From a virus: a stretch of 40,283 bases of DNA. Numbering within the stretch: position 1 is the stretch's first letter; the number at the start of each line of letters is the position of its first letter. The stretch spans positions 1-40,283 of IMG/VR virus record IMGVR_UViG_3300008954_000110; one strand, given 5' to 3'. This document shows positions 32,508 to 39,041 of this stretch, piece by piece. Both the position numbers and the translations under genes were made by a program. Below the pieces are notes generated by a model. The model saw nothing but the letters and a program-made list of their open reading frames with translations. It was not told the origin of the DNA and did not search any database.

Positions 32508-32658
32508 TCGGGTGCGCGAGGACCACGCGATGCTCGCCCAGTCGGAGAGGGTAGCGGCCAGCCACCGGGTCGAGGACCAAGGCATGTCATGGCGTGATTT
32601 CCTGACGAGCAGGGGGTTGCCGCCGGACACCAAATTAGGAGAGGCACAGATCAAATGA
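32302..32658 (+). CDS. Helical unknown protein
   Basis: A 118-aa protein with GGGAGGG 6-7 bases before its ATG, a strong start despite lying inside the preceding frame. It is helical and charged throughout (YLQLSEEAIRYFSKATGHLS, RVREDHAMLAQSERVAASHR). Family not recognised; the operon links it to the replication-like protein before and the DpdA/QueD genes after. Confidence 0.7.
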   Translation: MSSRRRAGAFTILMEFHAYLQLSEEAIRYFSKATGHLSDEVFQETVERLIKEKGRRIANLLATFLETADRVREDHAMLAQSERVAASHRVEDQGMSWRDFLTSRGLPPDTKLGEAQIK

Positions 32659-32984
32659 GCGAGGGCGCAGTGGATAAGACGGTGCGGAAACAAGCCGAGA
32701 AGATCATGGCTCAACACCGCGAGAACTGGATGCGTCGGAAGTTGATCGCAGACGCGACGGCGAGGGCGGCGTACCGGCTCCTCCTGGGCCGGGTGGAGGA
32801 GAAGGGGCAACCCTTGCCCACGGTTGACCGTGAGGCCACATCCATGGAGATGCTGGCTCAGATCGCATTGGCGGTGACCAGCGACGGCTACGACTTGGAC
32901 GTGGTGCAGAAGGTGATTGACGAGGAGATGGAGGCGGGGCAGCCGAAGAAGGACGGGCCAACCCCTGAGGGCTCGCCTGCATGA
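32655..32984 (+). CDS. Unknown helical protein
   Basis: A 109-aa protein starting in an ATGA overlap. It has a basic N-terminal half (RKQAEKIMAQHRENWMRRK) and an acidic, helical second half, ending in a Pro/Gly tail. Its stop overlaps the start of the DpdA-like gene. Function unknown. Confidence 0.65.
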   Translation: MSEGAVDKTVRKQAEKIMAQHRENWMRRKLIADATARAAYRLLLGRVEEKGQPLPTVDREATSMEMLAQIALAVTSDGYDLDVVQKVIDEEMEAGQPKKDGPTPEGSPA

Positions 32985-33727
32985 TGGTCATGCCGTCCAA
33001 CAGCTGCGCGAATGTTGTCCACTATTGGGCCGGGAAACACCCCGGTCAACTGGGGCACCTCTATTCGCCAGGGGGGCAAAAGGGACCATTCTCGTGGCTC
33101 CCCTACGCCATAGACAATGGGGCATACCCAGCCTTTTCTAAGGGACGCCCGTGGGACGAGGCGGCGTTCACGGAGCTGCTGGCGTGGGCGCAGGAGGCAA
33201 GAGATTTCCGCGGCAAGGCACAGCCACCTCTCTGGGTCGTGGTCCCTGATGTCGTCGCTGACAAGTGCGCGACCCTCGACAGGTGGCAGGAGTGGGCGCC
33301 CAAAGTCTCCGCCTACGGCTACCCGTTAGCCTTCGCAGCTCAGGATGGCATGACTCCAGGGGATGTCCCACCCGAAGCCGATGTCGTTTTCATGGGCGGG
33401 ACGAGGGACTGGAAGTGGGCCAACCTGGAGGTGTGGTGTGAGCAGTGCCCCCGCGTCCACGTCGGGCGCGTGAACACATACGGGCAACTCCGCAGATGCT
33501 CAGACGCTGGCGTCGAGTCAGTAGACGGGACGGGGTGGTTCCGTGGAGGGATCAATGCCAATAACCAGCAACTACACCAGCTTCACCGATACCTGCGCGA
33601 AGAGGCGGGGGAGGCAACTCGGGAGATACAAAACACTGTCATGGGCTGGCGCGCTGATCTCCAACGAAAGGAAATCCTGGTGTCAACAGACGCGCCAGCC
33701 CATTTACCTACCAAGGGGAAGCAATGA
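32981..33727 (+). CDS. dpdA: DpdA-like (TGT-superfamily) DNA transglycosylase
   Basis: A 248-aa TIM-barrel-type protein resembling the phage/bacterial DpdA branch of tRNA-guanine transglycosylases, which swaps guanine in DNA for a 7-deazaguanine base. Features: IDNGAY (44-49), VVPDVV (87-92, candidate catalytic Asp90), AAQDG (119-123), FMGGT (137-141), HVGRVN (160-165) and SVDGTGW (180-186, Asp182). It lacks the large C-terminal tRNA-binding part of archaeal TGT. It is followed by queD with a 4-base overlap, which strongly supports a deazapurine role. Substrate base unknown. Confidence 0.65.
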   Translation: MMVMPSNSCANVVHYWAGKHPGQLGHLYSPGGQKGPFSWLPYAIDNGAYPAFSKGRPWDEAAFTELLAWAQEARDFRGKAQPPLWVVVPDVVADKCATLDRWQEWAPKVSAYGYPLAFAAQDGMTPGDVPPEADVVFMGGTRDWKWANLEVWCEQCPRVHVGRVNTYGQLRRCSDAGVESVDGTGWFRGGINANNQQLHQLHRYLREEAGEATREIQNTVMGWRADLQRKEILVSTDAPAHLPTKGKQ

Positions 33728-34146
33728 AAGTCATCAAGGTGTTCAGGTTTGAGGCGGCGCATCGCCTTCCATACGTTGATCCAACCCACAAGTGCCACAA
33801 CCTCCACGGCCATAGTTATCGAGTTGAGGTTGAGGTCTCAGGTGGACTCGACTTCGACAAAGGTTGGGTCGTCGATTTCGGGGAGATCAGCGAGCGATGG
33901 GACGGGCGTTGCAAGCCCCTCTTAGACCACCAAGTGTTAAATGACCACCTCGACAACCCGACCGCCGAGGAGCTCGCCCTGTTCATCATGAACAAACTCG
34001 CCGGTCCCTGGCCGATCACCAAGATCACGGTCTGGGAAACGGAACGGTCGGCGGCGGTCTTGGAAACCACCCCAACGACGCGCAAGAAGCCAGACCTCTC
34101 CGCAAGAGACCTTCGCCCAACCCCTGACCACCAAGTCGGCGCATGA
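33724..34146 (+). CDS. queD: 6-carboxytetrahydropterin synthase QueD
   Basis: A 140-aa QueD/PTPS-family enzyme converting dihydroneopterin triphosphate to 6-carboxy-tetrahydropterin, the second step of preQ0 synthesis. Zinc ligands His13 (FEAAHRLP), His28 and His30 (CHNLHGHSY), catalytic Cys24, LDHQVLN with His69, NPTAEELA (78-85) and VWET with Glu105 are all in place. AAGGGG precedes the ATG, which overlaps the dpdA-like gene. The last 25 residues form a basic Thr/Pro/Lys extension beyond the core. Confidence 0.93.
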   Translation: MKVIKVFRFEAAHRLPYVDPTHKCHNLHGHSYRVEVEVSGGLDFDKGWVVDFGEISERWDGRCKPLLDHQVLNDHLDNPTAEELALFIMNKLAGPWPITKITVWETERSAAVLETTPTTRKKPDLSARDLRPTPDHQVGA

Positions 34147-34229
34147 GGGTGGGCTCACTCTTCAGCGGGATAGATCTCGGCACCCGTATCATGGAGGTCC
34201 ATGGCAAGCCCGACCCAGAGAACGCTTGA
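34143..34229 (+). pseudogene. 28-codon ORF resembling a cytosine-C5 methyltransferase N-terminus
   Basis: ATG at 34143 overlaps the queD stop as ATGA. The peptide begins MRVGSLFSGIDLGTRI, close to the start of Dcm-type cytosine-C5 DNA methyltransferases, where motif I (SLFSGIGG) binds S-adenosylmethionine. It ends after 28 residues, inside the next gene. It could be a relic left when a methyltransferase gene was replaced, or a translation-coupling peptide that resembles it by chance. Confidence 0.4.
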
Positions 34230-34638
34230 GTATCTGCGGAAGCAGGGCTGGACACCCGACGTGTGCGAGCGATGGCTGCCCGCCATGGCAACGCCAGCGA
34301 AGGGGCAGCAGCCAGCTCTGTTCCGCTTAGTCCGACGCAAAGACCTGTGGGGGTTTGGCGACGTGATCGCCATCGCGCCCGATGAGCAACCCCTGATAGT
34401 TCAGTGCACCTCAGGGTCGAACACCGCTGCCCGTGTGAGCAAGATGCTCGACGACCCGGACGTTAGCCCACGGGTCGAACTGGCGATGCGCTCAGGGATC
34501 CGAGTCGAGGTGTGGGGCTGGCGCAAGATCAAACTCAAGCCCGGGGGCAAGGCCGTGCGGTGGGCACCGAAGATCCAACCGCTCTCGCTCGCTCTCTTCG
34601 AGCACAAAAGAAGAGCCCCCGAAGATCGCGATCCATGA
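34201..34638 (+). CDS. PD-(D/E)XK-like nuclease (probable)
   Basis: A 145-aa protein with GGAGG before its ATG. Residues about 8-12 (LEYLR), 46-58 (RKDLWGFGDVIAI, Asp54) and 65-72 (LIVQCTSG) form a restriction-endonuclease-like core in which the usual E-x-K is VQCTS; VEVWGWRKI follows at about 103-111. This pattern occurs in a common phage family of presumed Holliday-junction/VRR-like nucleases. Activity with Gln in place of Glu is possible but unproven. Its stop lies in the loop of the terminator that follows. Confidence 0.65.
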   Translation: MASPTQRTLEYLRKQGWTPDVCERWLPAMATPAKGQQPALFRLVRRKDLWGFGDVIAIAPDEQPLIVQCTSGSNTAARVSKMLDDPDVSPRVELAMRSGIRVEVWGWRKIKLKPGGKAVRWAPKIQPLSLALFEHKRRAPEDRDP

Positions 34639-34651
34639 TCTTCGGGGGCTC
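34613..34651 (-). terminator. Bidirectional terminator between convergent operons
   Basis: A perfect 15-bp stem, GAGCCCCCGAAGATC (34613-34627) with its inverse at 34637-34651, and a 9-base loop. On the minus strand it is followed by TTCTTTTG, so it is a proper intrinsic terminator for the recombinase operon; on the plus strand the T-run is missing. The stop codon of the plus-strand nuclease gene falls within it. Confidence 0.85.
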
Positions 34652-34682
34652 CAGCTTGGGTTAGGATAACCGACGCGAGATT

Positions 34683-34958
34683 CTAACCCTCGCGAGGATT
34701 ATCGCCAACCTGCACCTCCCCAGAAACTGCGTACCCGAGGGTGGCTTCCACTTCTCGAAAGAGTTCCCTCAAGAACGGGAGCATCCTATCCGCCACCTCC
34801 GCCCCCAGTCGAGCGTGCGCCCTCAACAATTGATCCTCACCCCCAGGGCCGCTCCTGACCTCTCGCGCCAGATGGACAGTGCGGGCCTTGTCATCAAGCA
34901 CCTTAATCCGCAGCCACCACTGGTTTATGCGCTCGCGGCGCACCAGAGGGTCGGTCAA
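34683..34958 (-). CDS. Helical protein coupled to serine recombinase
   Basis: A 91-aa protein read from TTG at 34958, which overlaps the recombinase stop (TTGA) and has GAGG 7 bases upstream. The longer open frame belongs to the recombinase region. It is helical, with an Arg/Trp-rich start (RRERINQWWLRIKVLDD) and a long C-terminal helix (MLPFLRELFREVEATLG). Tight coupling suggests it works with the recombinase, for example as a directionality or accessory factor, but no family is recognised. Confidence 0.65.
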   Translation of the reverse strand: MTDPLVRRERINQWWLRIKVLDDKARTVHLAREVRSGPGGEDQLLRAHARLGAEVADRMLPFLRELFREVEATLGYAVSGEVQVGDNPREG

Positions 34959-35617
34959 GACGCAGCCTCGCGACGGCGGCGAAGGCGAGATATCGCCTGA
35001 TGCGTCCACGGTCGCCCCTGAGCGGTCGGCATGTTGCGAGCGTTCAGGTGGTTGGCAACCTCCCTCGTGGTGTAGTTGCCAGAGAGCAACGTCTCCAAGG
35101 CCACGCGGGTGTCCACGGGGAGGCCCCGGTCTGCCCGATGGCGGTTGAAGTCCTCCCCCCGCGCTGCCTTGGCCTGCAAGGCGGCCCGCGTCCGCTCGCT
35201 GATCAACCCCGCCTCCAACTCGGCCACCGCGGCCAGAATCGTGACGCCGAACCGGCCCATCGCAGAGTCTGTGTCGATCCGCTCCTTCACGGAGTGGAAC
35301 GCCCACTCGTCGCGCTTACTCTCCTCCACGATGTCCAAGATCGTCCGCACGGAACGGGCGACACGACTGATGTCCAACACCACCAAGTGTCGCACCCCGT
35401 CCTCCCGCTCCCGCAGCATCGTGAGGCACCGCTGGAGACCCTCGCGGTGAGCAGTCTTGCCAGTCAACCCCTCGTCCCTGATGACATCCACTAAGTGGAA
35501 ATCGTGCAGTTGGCAGTACGCCCGGATGCGAGCCTCCTGGGCCTCCATGCCCAGTCCGCTCTCCGCCTGCTCCACCGTGCTCACTCGCACATAACCAATA
35601 GCCTCGTTGTCACCCAT
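34955..35617 (-). CDS. Small serine recombinase (resolvase/invertase type)
   Basis: A 220-aa site-specific recombinase. The catalytic domain starts IGYVRVSTVEQAESGLGMEA with nucleophile Ser13; VLDISRVARS carries the conserved Arg pair, followed by the long E-helix (ELEAGLISERTRAALQAKAA). The C-terminus is a short HTH (TTREVANHLNARNMPT, then PWTHQAISRLRRRR). The length is that of resolvases and invertases; large phage serine integrases are more than twice as long. Start supported by GGGGAGG. Roles could be dimer resolution, inversion or integration. Confidence 0.92.
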   Translation of the reverse strand: MGDNEAIGYVRVSTVEQAESGLGMEAQEARIRAYCQLHDFHLVDVIRDEGLTGKTAHREGLQRCLTMLREREDGVRHLVVLDISRVARSVRTILDIVEESKRDEWAFHSVKERIDTDSAMGRFGVTILAAVAELEAGLISERTRAALQAKAARGEDFNRHRADRGLPVDTRVALETLLSGNYTTREVANHLNARNMPTAQGRPWTHQAISRLRRRREAAS

Positions 35618-35825
35618 TCGTCGGCCTCCCCTGCTTCCTCGGTTCCCACTTCCGCACGGACGCCAGCGGCACCCCCTTCACAGCGCGGTGCTCACTCGTC
35701 TTGATCTCGACATAGGGGAGATCCCCCCGCTCCACCGCCGCCTGCACCGCGGCCCACGAGCAACCCTTCATCTCTGCCACCATGGTCAGTGACACAAACG
35801 GGGTACTCTCCATCAGCCTGCTCAT
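35610..35825 (-). CDS. Excisionase-like HTH protein
   Basis: A 71-aa protein just upstream of the recombinase, overlapping it by 8 bases, with AGGAG before the ATG. Residues about 13-38 (TMVAEMKGCSWAAVQAAVER then GDLPYVEI) are a winged-HTH of the MerR/excisionase kind, with a short wing and a basic end. Next to a site-specific recombinase this suggests a recombination directionality factor or a small regulator. Confidence 0.65.
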   Translation of the reverse strand: MSRLMESTPFVSLTMVAEMKGCSWAAVQAAVERGDLPYVEIKTSEHRAVKGVPLASVRKWEPRKQGRPTNG

Positions 35826-35983
35826 GCGTCGTCTCCTTTCGCCTCGTCGCCCGGGTCGCAGTCAACGAGAAAGTCCTTCCCGCCCTCCAGCTCCTCCGCA
35901 CAACGCCGGGACACGTTGCGCCGACACTCATCACAGAGCTCGCGCCAGGATGGCCTCTCCACGAGACCGCAGCACACACACAT
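35822..35983 (-). CDS. Small zinc-finger protein, first gene of recombinase operon
   Basis: A 53-aa protein; ATG at 35983 is chosen because AAAGGAG lies 6-7 bases upstream, although the frame is open back to 36052. CVCC (2-5), LCDEC (16-20) and a further Cys provide a four-to-five-Cys zinc finger; the C-terminal half is acidic. The stop overlaps the next start as ATGA. Likely a small DNA-binding or protein-binding factor. Confidence 0.65.
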   Translation of the reverse strand: MCVCCGLVERPSWRELCDECRRNVSRRCAEELEGGKDFLVDCDPGDEAKGDDA

Positions 35984-36104
35984 GTTGCGCTCCTTTGTCA
36001 TGTCCACATGATCGCCCAAAACCCGTGAACCATCAAGAGCCCATCGGCCCATCGGCTCACGTCAGGGTGGGCGCAAACCCCTGCGGCGGAGGGCCTCGAG
36101 GCCT

Positions 36105-36130
36105 GGTGCCCGGCACGAGCTCCGGGCACC
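36105..36130. promoter_or_regulatory. 9-bp hairpin in divergent region
   Basis: GGTGCCCGG (36105-36113) and CCGGGCACC (36122-36130) are perfect inverted copies with an 8-base spacer, between the leftward recombinase operon and the rightward 36223 operon. No T-run, so more likely an operator than a terminator. Tandem CATCGGC at about 36041-36055 lies nearby. Confidence 0.5.
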
Positions 36131-36158
36131 CCCTGGGACCCGGGCAACGAGAGAACCC

Positions 36159-36185
36159 TTGCGTCCTCTCGATTTGTGCTACCGT
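36159..36185 (+). promoter_or_regulatory. Candidate promoter of 36223 operon
   Basis: TTGCGT (36159-36164) lies 15 bases before TACCGT (36180-36185), which is preceded by TGC, giving an extended -10 like that at 31341. Transcription would start about 30 bases before the ATG, whose leader contains AGGAGG. Confidence 0.35.
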
Positions 36186-36222
36186 GTCCACAGGGGGATT
36201 GGCCCCCGACAGGAGGACCGAC

Positions 36223-36558
36223 ATGGCGAAGAGTTATGAGGCACCGACCGTGGCCTTCGCAGAGTTTCAGGCCAGCCCCAAGGGGGGACGCATGAGCGAC
36301 AACAAGGACGTGGCGATGTTTTGCGACAATGTCGGGGCCATCGTGGGGGAGGCGTGGTGGGACCCGTCGCCAGACATGGACCTCCTCGCAAAATTGGCCG
36401 AGGCCGTCGAAGCCGACGACTACAGTTGCGATCACCCTGTAGATTGGGCATGGGGCTATCTGTTCGGCGTCGCCTCCTCCGGGGGCCAGACCATGCTGGA
36501 CTGCGTGCGTGACATGATCGCCCTGGCGCAGACTGCCGGACAGGAGGGAGAGTCATGA
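36223..36558 (+). CDS. Unknown acidic protein
   Basis: A 111-aa protein with AGGAGG before its ATG; an internal ATG at 36292 is a weaker alternative. Acidic and Trp-rich (GEAWWDPSPDMDLLAKLAEA, PVDWAWGYLFGVASSGG), with helices and two to three Cys. Not recognised. First gene of a three-gene block tied by ATGA overlaps. Confidence 0.65.
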   Translation: MAKSYEAPTVAFAEFQASPKGGRMSDNKDVAMFCDNVGAIVGEAWWDPSPDMDLLAKLAEAVEADDYSCDHPVDWAWGYLFGVASSGGQTMLDCVRDMIALAQTAGQEGES

Positions 36559-36650
36559 GGGCCATCGGTTACATGGCGATGATCCTGCTCTTCCCCGTCT
36601 GCATGATTCTCTGGATGCTCGACACCAACAACGAAAGGATGGACCGATGA
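36555..36650 (+). CDS. Tiny membrane peptide, 31 aa
   Basis: ATGA overlaps at both ends (with 36558 and 36647) and GGAGGGAG upstream. The sequence is one membrane helix (GYMAMILLFPVCMILWML) with a short charged tail (DTNNERMDR). Function unknown; its coupling to the thioredoxin-fold fusion could place that product at the membrane. Confidence 0.65.
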   Translation: MRAIGYMAMILLFPVCMILWMLDTNNERMDR

Positions 36651-37303
36651 AGATCACAAAGATCGACCGCGAGGCCTGCAAGGCCCTTCAGGAAGAACTG
36701 CAAGAGGCCCTGACCGAAGTGGGCGACCGCCTCGGCGTCCGACTGACGGTCGGCAACGCTTCGTACTCCGACACCCGCGCCACGATCAAGGTGGAGGCGA
36801 ACGTGGTCAACGAGGACGGCACGGTTACGAGCAAGGAGGCCGAGGCGTTCACCCGGTTGGCGCCCCGCTACGGGCTGGACCCCGCCGACCTTGGCCGCGA
36901 ATTCACCTCCGGGGGCGAGACCTACCGGGTCTCCGGCCTGAACACTCGCAGCATGAACCATGAAGAGATCGAGCTCCCGGAGGACCCGGCGTCCGCGATC
37001 CGCGTGCTGGAGGAGGGGTCTACGACCGCCCCTGTGGTCGTCTTCAAGAAGAGCCCCATCTGTCCGGTCAGCACCATGGCGGAGGGGAACTTCCAACGCT
37101 GGCTGTCCGCCAGGGGAGACGATCCCCTGAAGGTGTGCGTCGTCGATGTCATCAGCCAACGGGGTCTCGCCCGCGGGCTCACATCGGAGCTGGACATCCG
37201 GCACGAGTCACCGCAGGCGCTGGTGTTTCGGGAAGGGGTCCTGACCTGGCACGACAGCCACGGGGGCCTCACGGAAGACGCCTTCGCTGCGGCTCTGGGT
37301 TGA
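36647..37303 (+). CDS. Phage N-terminal domain fused to YtxJ/bacilliredoxin-like domain
   Basis: A 218-aa two-domain protein. Residues 1-105 (MKITKIDREACKALQEELQE, LTVGNASYSDTRATIKVE, YRVSGLNTRS) resemble, from memory, a small phage family of unknown function. Residues about 112-218 look like YtxJ/monothiol bacilliredoxin (DUF2847): VVVFKKSPICPVS with Cys139, then HESPQALVF (186-194) with the cis-Pro, and WHDSHGGLTE. Such proteins reduce or transfer thiols on protein disulfides in bacillithiol-using bacteria. A fusion of the two is unusual. The start has AAAGGATGG. Confidence 0.75.
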   Translation: MKITKIDREACKALQEELQEALTEVGDRLGVRLTVGNASYSDTRATIKVEANVVNEDGTVTSKEAEAFTRLAPRYGLDPADLGREFTSGGETYRVSGLNTRSMNHEEIELPEDPASAIRVLEEGSTTAPVVVFKKSPICPVSTMAEGNFQRWLSARGDDPLKVCVVDVISQRGLARGLTSELDIRHESPQALVFREGVLTWHDSHGGLTEDAFAAALG

Positions 37304-37639
37304 CCCCGGCCTCAGGGCGCGTCGTCGCCGGCGGCGTAGGTGATGGTGGACTCGGCGCACGCACCCCGAGGCCATCTCCGCCCGCTACCAGGGCACCAAG
37401 TGGGCGCCAGGTCGCGCCCAGCTCCGCCCGTCACCCGAGGGCCTCGAGACGTGGCCGGGGCCCATCGGACGCGGTTGGCCACGCGCCCAGCTCGGGAACC
37501 CCGGCGTGCCAGGGTGAGGCCCCTCGCCCGGGGCACCAGGTCGGGGCATGGGCGCCCCCCCCCCGGTGGAATCCGTGAGCCGTCACGAATTAGTGGTAGT
37601 GTGGGGGAGCGGGAATGGGCCCGCATTGGAGGAACCGAC
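37304..37639. other. Non-coding region between operons
   Basis: About 336 bp without a credible gene; frames through it lack starts and have Pro/Arg/Gly-rich shadow character. It contains GAGGGCCTCGAG (37437-37448), also present at 36089-36100, a C10 run (37555-37564), and a candidate -10 at 37597. It ends with GGAGGAACCGACATG, nearly the same leader as GGAGGACCGACATG at 36213. It is probably a leader/promoter region. Confidence 0.6.
37594..37602 (+). promoter_or_regulatory. Candidate promoter, TGGTAGTGT
   Basis: TGG plus TAGTGT (37597-37602) is another extended -10 of the TGnTAnnnT kind, with GTGAGC 16 bases upstream as a weak -35. It would serve the 37640-38634 genes. Confidence 0.35.
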
Positions 37640-37726
37640 ATGGGAACCTTGAGCGTAGTGGCCGTCGTGGCCATCGGGTTCGCGATACTTGAGATTGCAA
37701 CGGAGATAGCGTCATGGCGCCGCTAA
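37640..37726 (+). CDS. Tiny membrane peptide, 28 aa
   Basis: GGAGGAACCGAC precedes the ATG, a strong ribosome site. The peptide is a single membrane helix (LSVVAVVAIGFAILEIATEI) with a basic end (SWRR). It overlaps the next gene by 13 bases. Short single-helix peptides occur several times in this genome. Confidence 0.65.
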   Translation: MGTLSVVAVVAIGFAILEIATEIASWRR

Positions 37727-38547
37727 ACAGGAACGGCGCCGTTTTCTACAGGGGTCCGTCCATGATTGACGGCGCCCCGATAATCGGCGTGGCTACCGGA
37801 TTCCGCGTGGAATCCGATAACGGGAAAACAGGGGACATGATCCAAACGTGGATCATGCCGGAATCCGTGGAGCCGCCGACGGCGGCACGTAACGGCGCGG
37901 ATCGATCCGTGTGTGGGGATTGCAGCCACGCCTACCGACCCGACGACGACGACGATGACACCCGTACGTGCTACGTGGATGTCGGCAAGGCACCGTTAGC
38001 GGTTCACCGTTGTGCTTCCCGTGGCGGCTACCCGGACTACGCCACATGTGGGAGCGACTACGCATTGTCATCCGCCATCATAGGCGCCGACATGGACGTT
38101 CACGCTCCCGACGGTTGGAAACTACGTATGGGATCATGGGGCGATCCCGCTGCAATCCCTGCGGACGTGTGGGCCCACGCGGTGGATACTATCGTGGTAT
38201 CCGGCTGGACCGGCTATACCCACCAGTGGAACGCCCCCCGCGGTTCCATTCTCCGCCGTAACGTCGATAGGTTGCGTCCGTACGTTATGGCCTCCGTCGA
38301 ATCCGAACGGGAAGCACGACGTGCACAACGTCGTGGCTGGCGGACCTTCCGGGTTGGGCGCGGGCTGGACGACATGGCGGAGAACGAGACTCTCTGTCCC
38401 GCGTCCGAAGAGGCGGGACACCGCACTACTTGTGCGGACTGCACCCTGTGCGCGGGATTCGGACGGTTCGGGATTCGCCGTTCGGCGCGGTCGATCTTCA
38501 TCCCCGCACACGGCGCGCAAGCGGCAAGCATCCGGTGGGAAGTCTGA
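37714..38547 (+). CDS. Conserved Cys-rich phage protein (DUF7227-like)
   Basis: A 277-aa protein with GGAG before its ATG. Cys pairs occur at about 67-70 (CGDC) and, near the end, in LCPASEEAGHRTTCADCTLC. The middle carries WGDPAAIPADVWAHAV and SGWTGYTHQWN, and later SVESEREARRAQRRGWRTFR. This combination is, from memory, a widespread phage family of unknown function with conserved Cys that could bind zinc or an Fe-S cluster. The family name is recalled, not verified. Confidence 0.75.
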   Translation: MAPLNRNGAVFYRGPSMIDGAPIIGVATGFRVESDNGKTGDMIQTWIMPESVEPPTAARNGADRSVCGDCSHAYRPDDDDDDTRTCYVDVGKAPLAVHRCASRGGYPDYATCGSDYALSSAIIGADMDVHAPDGWKLRMGSWGDPAAIPADVWAHAVDTIVVSGWTGYTHQWNAPRGSILRRNVDRLRPYVMASVESEREARRAQRRGWRTFRVGRGLDDMAENETLCPASEEAGHRTTCADCTLCAGFGRFGIRRSARSIFIPAHGAQAASIRWEV

Positions 38548-38550
38548 CCG

Positions 38551-38634
38551 ATGGACAACGAACAAGACTACGCCATCCCCATCATAGTGCTGATCGTGAT
38601 CCTCTACGCCATAGCCGCTATCATCCACGCCTAA
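38551..38634 (+). CDS. Tiny membrane peptide, 27 aa
   Basis: ATG at 38551, 3 bases after the previous stop with GGGAAG upstream. A hydrophilic acidic start (DNEQD) and one long aliphatic helix (AIPIIVLIVILYAIAAIIHA) to the end. Clear membrane peptide; function unknown. Last gene before a strong terminator. Confidence 0.65.
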   Translation: MDNEQDYAIPIIVLIVILYAIAAIIHA

Positions 38635-38654
38635 CGCGCCCCACGGCGCCCCAC

Positions 38655-38688
38655 ACGGGCCCGGATGCCACACGGTGTCCGGGCCCGT
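38655..38688 (+). terminator. Strong hairpin ending the rightward operon
   Basis: ACGGGCCCGGATGCC pairs with GGTGTCCGGGCCCGT over 15 bp (two G-U pairs) around an ACAC loop, 20 bases after the last stop, followed by TCT. The T-run is short, but the stem is very strong. Confidence 0.75.
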
Positions 38689-39041
38689 TCTCATGGGCAG
38701 GACGCACCACGGGCCCGGAGGATGGAAGGGAAGGGGGGCGCCAGGTCTGGCTCCGCTCCTGCCTCCCCGGGGACTGCTATATGCGACGGTCCGGGGGGGG
38801 GCCCATGCCGGTCCCTGCCACCACGGGCCCGTCTGCGGCACGGGAACGTCCGATGGCGTGCCAGGATCGGCGGTCTTCCGCCAGCTCCCGCCAGTCCCCG
38901 CGAATTCTCGCCCCCCCCCGGGAAAAACCACCCGGCCCGGATCCAGGCCCCTGGGGCCGGGGGTGGGGGCCTTTGGGGGGCCCGGGGCCCCTCGTCCCGC
39001 CTATAGGTACCTACTCCCTCTGCGTGCCTTCTGGGTTTTGG
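38689..39041. other. Very GC-rich non-coding region between convergent genes
   Basis: About 353 bp separating the rightward terminator from the leftward gene ending at 39042. It has runs of G and C and several short palindromes (GGCCCCTGGGGCC near 38965, GGGGCCC/CCGGGCCCC near 38980-38990). Three frames are open by composition alone, with no starts or coding character. It may hold the terminator of the leftward block or an origin/attachment site; none is proven. Confidence 0.55.

Noticed and set aside
37312-37674. 120-aa minus-strand ORF and overlapping plus ORFs in the 37304-37639 gap
   Set aside because: Pro/Arg/Gly-rich shadow composition over a C10 run and a candidate promoter; no start signals.
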